This document shows positions 24,789 to 32,930 of a DNA stretch of 64,000 nt, in pieces. Positions within the stretch are counted from its first letter, which is position 1, and every line of letters begins with the position of its first letter. Source of the DNA: Microlunatus antarcticus (lineage in GTDB: Bacteria > Actinomycetota > Actinomycetes > Propionibacteriales > Propionibacteriaceae); assembly GCF_014193425.1 (NCBI RefSeq), contig NZ_JACHZG010000001.1:2170001-2234000 (forward strand). The letters are read 5' to 3'. The position numbers and the translations under genes are program-made. Below the pieces are notes generated by a model. It was not told the DNA's origin and made no database searches. It worked only from the letters and a program-made list of their open reading frames with translations.

Positions 24789-26200
24789 GCGGCCACCTTC
24801 CGGAACACGGCCAGCTGGGTCGGCGGGCCCACCTCGGGGTCGTCCTCGCCCACGGGCTCGAATCGGACGGTGTAGCCGTACGCCGTCGCGGTCGTGCCCG
24901 CCCACGTCTGGAACTCCTGGCGGGTCCACTCGAAGCGATGGTCGCGGTGCCGCATCTCGCCAGCCCTGAGGTTCGGGAAGCGCACGTTGTGCTCGACGTT
25001 AGGCGTGGTGACCAGCACCGACGTCGGTCGGGCGTGAGCGAAGACGCTCCGCTCCAGCGCGGGCAGCCGCGGCAGGTCGACGTGCTCGACGACCTCCATC
25101 AAGACCACGGCGTCATAGCCCGCAAGCCGGTCGTCGCGATACGTCGCCGAGGACTGCAGCAGCTCCAGGCGGGCGCGCTGGGAGTCGGGCATCCGGTCCG
25201 GGTGCAGCCTTCGGGTCGCGATCTCCAGCGCCCGGTGTGACACGTCAACCCCCGTCACCCGGGTGAACGCCGGGTCCGCGACCAGCGCGCGCAATAGCGC
25301 GCCCTCCCCGCAGCCCAGGTCGACCACGGTGGTCGCGCCCTCGGACCGCAGGGCTGCGACCACGGCCGCCTTGCGGAGCTGAGCCATCGAGGCCGGCCGT
25401 TCCGGGGCGCCGGGGTCGGAACCTTCGTCCAGCACCTCGGCCTCGGTCTCGTCGAGCTCGGCGAGCCGGCCGACCGCGTCCTGGACGAGCGTGTGGTGGT
25501 GGCCGAGGTAGCGGCTCGTGATCAGCTCGCGCTCGGGGTGGTCGGCGAGCCAATGACCTCCGGCCCGCATCAGCTTGTCGACCTCGTCGGTATTCACCCA
25601 GTAGTGCTTGGTGTCGTCCAGGACCGGCATCAGCACGTACAGCTGCGTCAACGCATCCGCGACCGTCAGCACACCGGCCAGGCGGAGGTCGACGTACGGC
25701 GAGACACCCCACGACGGCACCTGCTCGTCCAGCACGATCGCCGTCGTCGTCACCGACCACCCCAGCGGCGCGAACAGCCGCTCCACCAGGTCCGCGCCAC
25801 CTCGGGTCGGCAGAGCCGGCACGTGCACCTCGAGCGGGATCGCCCTGCCGGCCAGCTCGGGTCGTGCGTCGCACCGGCCGCTCATCGCGGTCCGGAACAC
25901 CTTGCCCAACGCCACCGACAGCATCGACGACGCCGCGTACGGCCGGTCGTTCACGTATTGCGACAACGAGAACCCCGTGTCACCCCGCCCACCCCGGCCG
26001 CGGACCAGCGCCACCGGGTCGACCTCCAGCAGGACCGCCACCGTGGCCCGCTCATCGCTGACCTCCGGCCAGATCACGTGCACGGTCCCGGACGCCACGT
26101 CGAACGACTGGGCCCGGTCCGGGTGCTTGTGCAGCAGGAACCCGAGGTCGGCAGGGACGGGCATCGACGTCGTCGCGGACGTCGACAGAGTCAGCAGCAC
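24785..26200 (-). CDS. hen1: 3'-terminal RNA ribose 2'-O-methyltransferase Hen1
   Basis: This 471-residue bacterial Hen1 has residues about 1-240 forming the N-terminal Hen1_L domain that activates Pnkp ligation (DLGFLLHKHPDRAQ...FSLSQYVNDRPYAASSMLSVAL). Residues about 285-471 are the methyltransferase, with SAM motif VVDLGCGEGALLRAL, the Mg/catalytic block LMEVVEHVDLPRL, and TTPNVEHN plus RHRDHRFEWTR carrying the metal-ligand His. It methylates the 2'-OH at the 3' end of damaged RNA before Pnkp seals it. First gene of the hen1-pnkp operon, coupled by a 4-base overlap. Confidence 0.95.
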   Translation of the reverse strand: MLLTLSTSATTSMPVPADLGFLLHKHPDRAQSFDVASGTVHVIWPEVSDERATVAVLLEVDPVALVRGRGGRGDTGFSLSQYVNDRPYAASSMLSVALGKVFRTAMSGRCDARPELAGRAIPLEVHVPALPTRGGADLVERLFAPLGWSVTTTAIVLDEQVPSWGVSPYVDLRLAGVLTVADALTQLYVLMPVLDDTKHYWVNTDEVDKLMRAGGHWLADHPERELITSRYLGHHHTLVQDAVGRLAELDETEAEVLDEGSDPGAPERPASMAQLRKAAVVAALRSEGATTVVDLGCGEGALLRALVADPAFTRVTGVDVSHRALEIATRRLHPDRMPDSQRARLELLQSSATYRDDRLAGYDAVVLMEVVEHVDLPRLPALERSVFAHARPTSVLVTTPNVEHNVRFPNLRAGEMRHRDHRFEWTRQEFQTWAGTTATAYGYTVRFEPVGEDDPEVGPPTQLAVFRKVAA

Positions 26201-26239
26201 GACCGTCAGTCTGCCCTTCTGAGGAGGGGTCCCGCTTGG

Positions 26240-26394
26240 CTACGCCTCGGTCTCTGTCCGCCCGGTCTCAAGCGTCGATCGGTGGACGTGGACTGCGGTG
26301 CTGATCAGGGCCGTCACCGCAGCGATGCCGAAGAAGGTCGCGGTCGGGCCGGTGTTGTCGAGCGCTGCTCCGGCTAGTGTTGGTCCCAACGGTG
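26240..26394 (-). pseudogene. MFS transporter C-terminal fragment
   Basis: A start-less frame ending at TAG (26240-26242) reads APLGPTLAGAALDNTGP, then TATFFGIAAVTALISTAVHV. This is the last membrane helix region of a major-facilitator transporter. Homology stops near 26394, next to a partial cargo-gap motif (CCGTCAAGACC, about 26405). The rest of the gene is absent. Confidence 0.6.
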
Positions 26395-26640
26395 CTACGC
26401 AGCGGCCGTCAAGACCGAACTCGCAAGGCGGAAGCCCAAAAATGTCGGAGTCTTCAGGGTGAGCGAGAGCGCCGGATCGGGTCCGGTGGCAGTGGCGACT
26501 ACTCGTGACCTCGCCAGGCTGATGGCTTCGCGCAGTTGTGGACCAAGGCCAAGAAAGTATCGATATCGGTACTGCTTCTTGAACGAGTTCCGCGTGGTGT
26601 GTGGGGGTGGCGCATCGGGACTTGGATCCGTCCCGGTTGC

Positions 26641-26886
26641 GTGAGGTTCAACGTGCGCCGGGCGGCGAGCGGGCTGACATTCGAGCAGCTTGTTGAGGCG
26701 AGCGGGGTATCGCGCCAGACCCTGTTGAGGTTGTCGGCGGGGCAGGCGCGCGGCGAGGTCGTGACGTGGATGCGGTTGTCGATCGCGTTCCAGGTCTCGA
26801 TAGACGAGCTGCTCGGGCCGGTATTCATCGACGACGCACCGTCCGTCGTGGGGCGTGACGGCACGGGCGTCAGCGACGTCGGGTAG
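26641..26886 (+). CDS. Xre-family HTH regulator
   Basis: This is an 81-residue helix-turn-helix protein (Xre/Cro): FNVRRAASGLTFEQLVEASGVSRQTLLRLSAGQARGE followed by VVTWMRLSIAFQVSIDELLGPV. It starts at GTG 26641, though the frame is open from ATG 26536, which would add 35 less typical residues. It lies 14 bases before the 299-residue gene, forming a two-gene unit that runs convergently toward tniQ. A role in controlling transposition or its partner gene is inferred from position only. Confidence 0.65.
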   Translation: MRFNVRRAASGLTFEQLVEASGVSRQTLLRLSAGQARGEVVTWMRLSIAFQVSIDELLGPVFIDDAPSVVGRDGTGVSDVG

Positions 26887-26900
26887 GACCGGATTCGGCG

Positions 26901-27800
26901 ATGGTGCAGCGGCTCTTGGTGGGGGAGTGGTGGCTGCTGCGACTGCTCATTGACCCGACGACCGGGTCGATGGACCATCCGTTAGGCACGGTGCTTCACG
27001 TTGTCGCGGCATTGGATGGCCCGGGCAGGTGGAAGACCCAGCAGCTGCTGGAGCATCCCGACGTTCCGGACACGGTAGAGGACCCGGGGCTGCGGGCGCG
27101 GGTGGAGGCGTCGCGTGGTCGAGGCAGGCCGCCGCTGGTCCGGGTGATGGTGCTGCGTGGCCCGCTTCCCGAGCAGTCGCTTGAGCAGACGGTGCTGGAC
27201 TCGTGGGACGACCACGACCGCGGAACCGAGGGGGCGCTTGACTTGGCCGAGGGGTTACCCGAGGTTCCCACGGACGAGAGCGGCACGGGGCTGCTGGGGG
27301 AGTGGTCTGCCGACGACTATCTGCGGATCCGTGCCGCTGACCGGGTGGAGGTGCCGCTGGATGTGGCGTTGGTCGTGCTCCGGGTGTCGAATCCGGTGGG
27401 TCCGCGGGCCGGAGACGTCGAGCGGGGTGGGCTGACCGGTCTGGGCGTGCTGCCGGTCGAGATCAGTATGAGCATGGCTTCGTCGAGGACGGCGTACGCA
27501 CAGCTGGGATTGTTCGATCCCGCTCCGGCAGCGGTGGTCGTGGTGCGGAACCGCCCGTTGCACGGCCCGTTGCGGCAGGGGATGGTGGTGGAAGTGGGTC
27601 GTGCTCGTCAGTCCCTCGTGGGCGGGTCCCTGCGGGTCGTGGATGTTGCCGCTTCAGGTGATGATGACGAGGTGGCAGCGTTGCGCCGACGGCTGCTGTA
27701 CCGCGTGCTGGTCGAGCCGACGCGGGTTGCGGGTCAGGCTCCGTTCACGCTCTACCCGTCTCGGGTGGCTGACTACGACGGTTCACGGCACGCCGGCTAG
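26901..27800 (+). CDS. Unrecognised 299-residue protein adjacent to tniQ
   Basis: This soluble protein has no family I recognise. It has an N-terminal hydrophobic patch (LLVGEWWLLRLLIDP), a basic stretch (RVEASRGRGRPPLVRV), an acidic centre (LAEGLPEVPTDESG) and a beta-rich C-terminal half with repeated V-rich strands (VPLDVALVVLRVSNP, AAVVVVRNRPLHGPL, GGSLRVVDVAA). It is the second gene of the Xre unit and its end overlaps tniQ tail to tail by 18 bases, so it sits where target-selection or regulatory genes sit in Tn7-like elements. No signal peptide. Confidence 0.6.
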   Translation: MVQRLLVGEWWLLRLLIDPTTGSMDHPLGTVLHVVAALDGPGRWKTQQLLEHPDVPDTVEDPGLRARVEASRGRGRPPLVRVMVLRGPLPEQSLEQTVLDSWDDHDRGTEGALDLAEGLPEVPTDESGTGLLGEWSADDYLRIRAADRVEVPLDVALVVLRVSNPVGPRAGDVERGGLTGLGVLPVEISMSMASSRTAYAQLGLFDPAPAAVVVVRNRPLHGPLRQGMVVEVGRARQSLVGGSLRVVDVAASGDDDEVAALRRRLLYRVLVEPTRVAGQAPFTLYPSRVADYDGSRHAG

Positions 27801-28721
27801 CGCGAACGGGAGCGGCCTGCCTTCTGCGCTGCTGAGATCGCTGGTGAGTCGGTCGCTGAAGCGGTGGAGCCGCTGCCTGACTCGCCAGGTCTCCACCTGC
27901 TGCTCGGGGTCGTCGCCCTCGTCGTCGAGGTATGCGTAGCCCCCGCCGGGCAGGGCCCAGCGGATCTGGACGCGGGCCAGCTGGTCGCGCGAGGGCTCCC
28001 AGCAGATGTGGGGTAGGCGGGACAGCTCGTCGGCGACGCGGTTGATCGTGGCGTCGCGCACGGTTGACGTGTCGGTCAGGCCGGCCCGGACCGCGGGGTC
28101 GATGAGCGCCTGCGCCCAGCGGATCTGTACGGCGTATTGGGCCGCCCTCAGGTAGTGCCTGGACAGCTCAGTTGTCGAGGAGTCGGCGACCTGGCTTGAC
28201 CCGGGCCGGATGAGGTGCGCGAGCTCGAGGGCGAACAGCATCAGGGGACTGTCGACGAGCACCCCGCGCGGAGCGAGCTCGCGCCGGAAGGTGCGTTCGG
28301 CGGCGACGACGAGGGCCTGCACCGGTGCCCGGTCGTCGTCATCGACGTGGCCGGCGATGTGACGGGGCGGGTAGTCGGTCCACCACTGGTGGGTCAGGCA
28401 GCACCAGCCGCGCTGCGGGAGCCGACCGGTCGCCGGGTGGCCCTGCGTGCAGCGCAGGCACAGGTCGCGACTGGTGACCCAGACCCCGCCGGTCTGCACA
28501 GGCGTGGTGAACGCCACGGGGTGCAGGCTGCCGAGCTGGCGCCACCGGGTGAGGCGTTCGGGGTCGTGGTGGGCGTGGCTGTGCAGCAGGTCGCGGTTGA
28601 ACAGGGCCCGCTCGACGGCGTGGACGGTGGTGTGGTTCCGCGAGCAGTGTCGGGTGGCCCAGCTCGTCAGGTCCTCGCCGGCGTAGCAGCGCGTCGGTAC
28701 CGGCAGCGGCGCCAACTTCAC
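27783..28721 (-). CDS. tniQ: TniQ-family target-selection protein
   Basis: This 312-residue protein belongs to the TniQ/TnsD family that recruits the transposase complex to a target. The N-terminal region (LAPLPVPTRCYAGEDLTSWATRHC...NRDLLHSH) and the zinc-binding block (LCLRCTQGHP...GWCCLTHQWW, residues ~88-112) are diagnostic. It is shorter than the roughly 500-residue TnsD of Tn7. It starts at GTG 28721, overlapping the tnsC stop (GTGA). The same frame is open back to 29771, but that part is the shadow of tnsC. Last gene of the tns operon. Confidence 0.85.
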   Translation of the reverse strand: MKLAPLPVPTRCYAGEDLTSWATRHCSRNHTTVHAVERALFNRDLLHSHAHHDPERLTRWRQLGSLHPVAFTTPVQTGGVWVTSRDLCLRCTQGHPATGRLPQRGWCCLTHQWWTDYPPRHIAGHVDDDDRAPVQALVVAAERTFRRELAPRGVLVDSPLMLFALELAHLIRPGSSQVADSSTTELSRHYLRAAQYAVQIRWAQALIDPAVRAGLTDTSTVRDATINRVADELSRLPHICWEPSRDQLARVQIRWALPGGGYAYLDDEGDDPEQQVETWRVRQRLHRFSDRLTSDLSSAEGRPLPFALAGVP

Positions 28722-29806
28722 CCTCCGCTCCCTCCTCCCGCACCGCTCGCACGACCCGATCCGCGGCGCCGGGCCACCGACGCGGGCAGGGCAGCGGCGT
28801 CGCGGGCGGTGCGGAGGTCGTCGGCCTGCCGGTCGGTCGGGGTGGCGTCGAGCAGGTTCCGGGTGACTCGTTCGGTGTGGGTGAGGATCGCTTCGGTTGC
28901 GGCGTCGGCGAGCAGGGCACGCAGGGTGCCCAACGAGCCACCGGTCCGGTCGAACAGGTACCCGGCGTGGGCCGTGAGGCTCCGGGCGGGGTGGCGGGTG
29001 AGGACGAGCAGGTCCTCGCAGGAGGCGACGAGGTCGACCCAGACGCCCTGCTGGGTGCGGGTGGCGAACGTGTAGGGCAGCATCTGGTGGACCACGATCC
29101 GGCCGGTGATTTGGCGGGAGAACTCGCCGGTGAACAGCTCCGAGCGGGGCAGGTCGATGCCGGCGTAGACGAACGTGGCGTCGAGGCGTTCGGCGAACAG
29201 CTTCAACGCGGTCGCGGCTTCGGCGCCGACTTGGCGGTTGGTCCGTAGGTTGTGGATCTCGTCGACGATCACCATCGACGTGCGCAGCGCGGTCATGGTG
29301 TCGATCGCGGCGTCGGTGAGGAACTGGGTCGTGGCGTGCGTGGTCCACGGCAGATCCAGCCCCTGGCAGATGGCGTGCATCAACATTTTCGGCGTCGCCG
29401 CCGCCGGCACCACCACGTACACGACCGGGTGCAGTGCGTCGTCGCGTCCGTGTGGGTGTGCGGGTTGGCGGGCCCGGACGGCGCGGTCGTGGCGCCGGCC
29501 CAGGTGCAGCACCGCGGTGCTCTTGCCGAGCGTCGACGCCCCCGACAGCGCGATCGCCCGGCGGGCGGTGACTGAGTCGACCCGGTTGCGGACCGTCGCC
29601 ACTCGCACCATCCGGGTCAACGCCTTGACGTCGTCGGTGTCGAACACCACGTCGGCCGACAGCCACGCCAACCGCTGCGCGTCGTAGGCCAACTGGGCAG
29701 CGCTCGGCAGCGCCTGCCGCGCGGCCGCGGACAACCTGACTGGTGGGACCGGGTCCGGCCGGTTGGCCCACGCCTGCCAGGCCTGCAGCGTGACCGGTAC
29801 CGCCAC
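28718..29806 (-). CDS. tnsC: Transposition regulator ATPase TnsC
   Basis: This 362-residue AAA+ ATPase has Walker A ALSGASTLGKSTAVLHLG (~residue 88) and Walker B MVIVDEIHNLRTNR (~178), followed by FVYAGIDLPRSELF (sensor) and the SRQITGRIVVHQML segment typical of TnsC/TniB proteins. It links the target complex (TniQ) to the transposase. The C-terminus is Gly/Ser/Arg-rich and flexible. The gene starts 3 bases after the tnsB stop and overlaps tniQ, so the operon is fully coupled. Confidence 0.9.
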   Translation of the reverse strand: MAVPVTLQAWQAWANRPDPVPPVRLSAAARQALPSAAQLAYDAQRLAWLSADVVFDTDDVKALTRMVRVATVRNRVDSVTARRAIALSGASTLGKSTAVLHLGRRHDRAVRARQPAHPHGRDDALHPVVYVVVPAAATPKMLMHAICQGLDLPWTTHATTQFLTDAAIDTMTALRTSMVIVDEIHNLRTNRQVGAEAATALKLFAERLDATFVYAGIDLPRSELFTGEFSRQITGRIVVHQMLPYTFATRTQQGVWVDLVASCEDLLVLTRHPARSLTAHAGYLFDRTGGSLGTLRALLADAATEAILTHTERVTRNLLDATPTDRQADDLRTARDAAALPASVARRRGSGRASGAGGGSGG

Positions 29807-29809
29807 GAT

Positions 29810-31888
29810 TCAGACCCAGCCGTCGTCGGGAGGCTCGTTGTAGAGGAACCGCTTTAGCGGCTGCGGCTCCGGCAGTGGCTCACCAGCCAGCTTCTGCTCG
29901 GGCTGGTCTTCGGCAACGTCGGAGGCGTCGACGACGACGCGCAGATACGCCCGCTCCGCAGACGGTTCAGGTTGGGGGAGTGCCGCTGGTAGTTGCTGGG
30001 TGCTGCCGCGGCGTCGGGCGGCGCGTTCGACCCGGTTCTCCGCGGTCACGCTCGTCTGGATTCGGTTGATCTCGTTTAGCAGGGCTGCGGCGCTCGCGGC
30101 GGGCCGCTCGGCACGACGGGCGACGGCGGCCTGAGCGGCGCGGAGGACGTCGATGCCGAACGGAGCCAGGGTCTGCGCTTGCAACGTCCACCCCACCTCG
30201 ACCCAGCAGCCGGCTTCGTGGTTGCGCAGGTAGACCCGGTTCATCCGGTACGGGTCGTAGCGGACCTCCCACTTGTCGCACGCCTCCGGCGAGCGGATCC
30301 CGCTGCGCACGTTGCGGAACGGCCCGAGGGCGGGGGAGTCGTAGGTCAGGCCGGAGAAGTTGATGCCGTAGCGCTGCACCGTGCGCCACACCCGCGGCAG
30401 CAGCGCGATGTAGTCGTCGGTGTCGAACACCACCGCCACACCGGGCGCGACAGCCGAGAGGGCTTCGAGCATCTCGTTCGGCGTGAGGTGCTGCTGCGGG
30501 ACCGCGAGCAGCCGCAGCCCGGAGTGGGGCCGGTTCTGCCAGCACTGGACGATCCACTGGTCAAGCAGGTCCTGGACCTGCGCCAACGGCCACAAGGCCT
30601 CCGCCGCGACGTCTGCTCCGCGGCACACGACGTTGGGGCCGGTGTAGCCGGTCAGGTACTGGATAAACAAGGTGTTGATCGAGCGAAACATCCGCTCGAC
30701 GTGCGGCTTGTCCGTCGGCGTGCGCGGCGCGGCCTTGACAAGCGAGATCTGCAGTCGTTCGCACGCAGCCAGGAACGTGCTCGACACGAACACCCGCCCG
30801 CGGTCGATCGTCACCGACTCGATCGACACCACCGGCCGCTCCCGCAGCTGCTCGGCCAGCACCTCCGGCTCTTCGAGAGCCCCTTCTGGCAGCAGGCTGC
30901 GACTGAACCGGACCGCGTCCGCCCACCCCGGCTGCACCAGCGGCGGCGTCATCGCTCGCGCCAGCATCAGCGCCGCGTCGACCGCCTTCGCCGCCACCGG
31001 ACTCAGCACCGCGGCCAGAAGCGTCCGCGTCGCTATGTCTAAGACGATCGTCAGGTCGACGCGGCCTGAGCCGCCGTCGGGATAGAGCACCAGCACGTCC
31101 AGCGGGGTGCTGTCGATCTCCACCAGCTGGCCCGGGCGGGACGGCACCTGGTGGCCGTAGGCGCGGTCTGGCCGGTTGGCCTGAGTGCGCCGCGTCGTCG
31201 CGTTCCCGAACGAATGCCGCTGCCGGTCCAACCTGTTCACCAGCCGGTACAGGGTGCGGGACGACGGCAGGGTCAGGTTCTCTGCGGCCGCCTCGACCTC
31301 GATCTGCGCAAGCGCCCGGGCTCTGGTGCCGGTCGACAAGATCTTCTGATGGGCCAGTACGTCCTCAACGACAGCAACGACCCGCGGGTCGACGCGGCCG
31401 GTCACCGTGGCAGTGCGGACAGTCCTCGGATCGAGCAGGCCCGCGACGCCATCGATGCGGTAGTGAGCGATGCACCGCCACAGCGACCTGGGCGATAGGT
31501 CAATTCCTATGGTTGACAACTCGGTCGACTTCGCCTCGACCCGTTGGCGGAGGGTGTGCTGGTGGTCGTACTCGGGCCGCGCCCGGGTACCACTCGGGCA
31601 GTCAGGCGGGAGCCCGGTCAGTACCTCGTGCACGTGCCTCTGCAAGAACAACGCCTGCGCACGAGCAGCCGCGGGCGCGGTGTCGAAGGCGCTCACCCGC
31701 AACAGCGGAACTCGATTCGCCTCCAGGGGACCGTCCTCCGGGCACGTCAGCAGAGCAGCGACGGTTGCGGTCCGCGGCCGAAGCCCGTCGAGCGAGCGGA
31801 GGGCGACCGCACCTGCATCGAGGGCCACTACCTGCCAGCGCGAGCCTTCGAACTGAACGGTCTCCCATAGGGCGACACCGACCTTCAT
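29810..31888 (-). CDS. tnsB: Transposase TnsB (DDE, Mu/Tn7 type)
   Basis: This 692-residue transposase has N-terminal HTH regions (SPRSLWRCIAHYRIDGVAGLL; LPSSRTLYRLVNRL). The rve integrase core has its triad in LVEIDSTPLDVLV (~258), ESVTIDRGRVFVSS (~360) and DKPHVERMFRSINTLF (~398). A Mu-transposase C-terminal domain (VRYDPYRMNRVYLR) and a proline/glutamate-rich tail, likely the TnsC contact, follow. I chose ATG 31888 (MKVGVALWE), which overlaps the tnsA stop (ATGA). It cuts the 3' ends and joins them to target DNA by binding the terminal repeats at 6491-6615 and 32742-32840. Confidence 0.93.
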   Translation of the reverse strand: MKVGVALWETVQFEGSRWQVVALDAGAVALRSLDGLRPRTATVAALLTCPEDGPLEANRVPLLRVSAFDTAPAAARAQALFLQRHVHEVLTGLPPDCPSGTRARPEYDHQHTLRQRVEAKSTELSTIGIDLSPRSLWRCIAHYRIDGVAGLLDPRTVRTATVTGRVDPRVVAVVEDVLAHQKILSTGTRARALAQIEVEAAAENLTLPSSRTLYRLVNRLDRQRHSFGNATTRRTQANRPDRAYGHQVPSRPGQLVEIDSTPLDVLVLYPDGGSGRVDLTIVLDIATRTLLAAVLSPVAAKAVDAALMLARAMTPPLVQPGWADAVRFSRSLLPEGALEEPEVLAEQLRERPVVSIESVTIDRGRVFVSSTFLAACERLQISLVKAAPRTPTDKPHVERMFRSINTLFIQYLTGYTGPNVVCRGADVAAEALWPLAQVQDLLDQWIVQCWQNRPHSGLRLLAVPQQHLTPNEMLEALSAVAPGVAVVFDTDDYIALLPRVWRTVQRYGINFSGLTYDSPALGPFRNVRSGIRSPEACDKWEVRYDPYRMNRVYLRNHEAGCWVEVGWTLQAQTLAPFGIDVLRAAQAAVARRAERPAASAAALLNEINRIQTSVTAENRVERAARRRGSTQQLPAALPQPEPSAERAYLRVVVDASDVAEDQPEQKLAGEPLPEPQPLKRFLYNEPPDDGWV

Positions 31889-32634
31889 CGCCACACCGGG
31901 GTCGACGGCCGTAGGGCTGCCCCGAGGTCTGCGTGCAGCTCGTGGCGCCACAGCAGGTGGTAGCAACCGGCCAACACTGTCGCCAGGGGACGAGAGCAGG
32001 ACCGGCTGAGTTCGTCGGCCCCGTCGCGTAGTTCCTGGCCACCAGCGAACACCATCGACGCCGCCGCCGAAAAGCTTGAGCCCAGCGTGAAGCGGTCCTG
32101 CCGGTATCCAGCAAGGAACTCAAGGTTCGACCGGACCGTGGCGCCCAAGCCGGTGAAGACCTGGTAAGCCCAGCCGAGCTCGGCGCAGGTTCGCCGGGTC
32201 TGCTCGAACTGTCTCGCCGCACGAGTGTCAACAAGCTCCGCCGGCCTCACGTCGACAACGCCACCGCCGCCGCCCTGGAGGCGCACGAAAAGGTCAGGGA
32301 CGTGGTGTTGGCCAGCTGCCGACCCGCGCGGCCACAACAGAGCGAAGGGCTGCACCGCCAACCCCACGGCCCTCGGCTCAAAGTCCCACGCCATCAACGC
32401 CTGCCGTTCGAGAAGACTCTCAAAGGCCAGCAATGTCCCCGTGGTCCTCGACCACCACCAGCCCTGGAACGACCGCTGGCCGGGCCAGGCGAAGAACTCG
32501 CGCACAGGAGCACAGCGCTCCACCTCGACACTGCCGAGCTCGGTCACAGAGCACGACCGCAACTCAGCGTCACTGCCGACGTAGACCGCTCGCGCTGTCT
32601 CCGCGGACATGTTCGCGGGCAGGGCACGAACCAT
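31885..32634 (-). CDS. tnsA: TnsA-like heteromeric transposase endonuclease subunit
   Basis: This 249-residue protein has a TnsA-type restriction-endonuclease fold: GTLLAFESLLERQALMAWDF with the catalytic Glu (~73), HHVPDLFVRLQ with the Asp (~113), then GVVDVRPAELVD (~126). In the last motif the Lys of E. coli TnsA is replaced by Arg. It would cut the 5' strands so the element moves by cut-and-paste rather than cointegration. I chose ATG 32634 (MVRALPANMSA); the upstream in-frame GTG at 32715 adds unrelated residues. The start is shared in style with the fragment at 4186. First gene of the operon, just inside the right end. Confidence 0.82.
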   Translation of the reverse strand: MVRALPANMSAETARAVYVGSDAELRSCSVTELGSVEVERCAPVREFFAWPGQRSFQGWWWSRTTGTLLAFESLLERQALMAWDFEPRAVGLAVQPFALLWPRGSAAGQHHVPDLFVRLQGGGGGVVDVRPAELVDTRAARQFEQTRRTCAELGWAYQVFTGLGATVRSNLEFLAGYRQDRFTLGSSFSAAASMVFAGGQELRDGADELSRSCSRPLATVLAGCYHLLWRHELHADLGAALRPSTPVWR

Positions 32635-32741
32635 GGCGACACCCTCGTCCAGACCGTGACTCACGGTCACAACGAGCGTCGCACCGTACCGCCCTCGTGA
32701 CAACGAGCAGCCCACCCGCAGGTCACATCGTGGTCAAGGTG

Positions 32742-32840
32742 TTGACAAGGTCCTGCTGACAAGACGGATGTCAAACAGGGCCTGGTTCCGGACGCTGACA
32801 AGTTGGATGGCAAGAATGACAAGTTGGATGGCACAGGACA
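32742..32840. repeat. Right-end terminal repeats of the Tn7-like transposon
   Basis: Four closely packed sites are present, beginning with TTGACAAGG (32742), CTGACAAGACGGATG (32756), CTGACAAGTTGGATGGC (32795) and ATGACAAGTTGGATGGC (32816). The last runs through ACAGGACA to the terminus at 32840. All point left into the element. The dense four-site pattern matches the Tn7 right end and lies about 100 bases upstream of tnsA, so TnsB binding may also repress the tns promoter. Confidence 0.78.
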
Positions 32841-32930
32841 CCTCCAGCAGGAACTGCTTCGCCTCCGCGTCTGTGCATTGTCATAATGCTGCTTATCGGA
32901 CAGCCACCCAGATGCTCGCGAGAGTGGGGT

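Larger units (their letters stand above)
6491..32840. mobile_element. Tn7-like transposon, about 26.35 kb, with tnsA-tnsB-tnsC-tniQ
   Basis: The left terminus at 6491 (TGTCCGGTCTCAATC) and the right terminus at 32840 (read inward TGTCCTGTGCCATCC) are inverted copies, each backed by further internal sites. The left end has three spaced sites and the right end four packed sites, which is the Tn7 arrangement. The transposition operon lies just inside the right end and reads inward, again as in Tn7. The interior holds about 20 cargo genes, an IS3, an IS21 and gene fragments. Flanking 5-mers (TTGGA left, CCTCC right) do not match, so a simple target duplication is not seen. Nested events or rearrangement remain possible. 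Confidence 0.7.

Noticed and set aside
22380-24875. An 831-residue plus-strand frame opposite pnkp.
   Set aside because: Antisense shadow of a protein with complete kinase, phosphatase and ligase motifs.
28722-29771. N-terminal extension of TniQ giving a 662-residue protein.
   Set aside because: The extra part lies inside tnsC in another frame and is Arg/Pro-rich; the GTG at 28721 overlapping the tnsC stop is the natural start.
6486-32845. A 5-base target duplication for the Tn7-like element.
   Set aside because: Flanks TTGGA and CCTCC do not match; I report the mismatch rather than shift the ends to force one.
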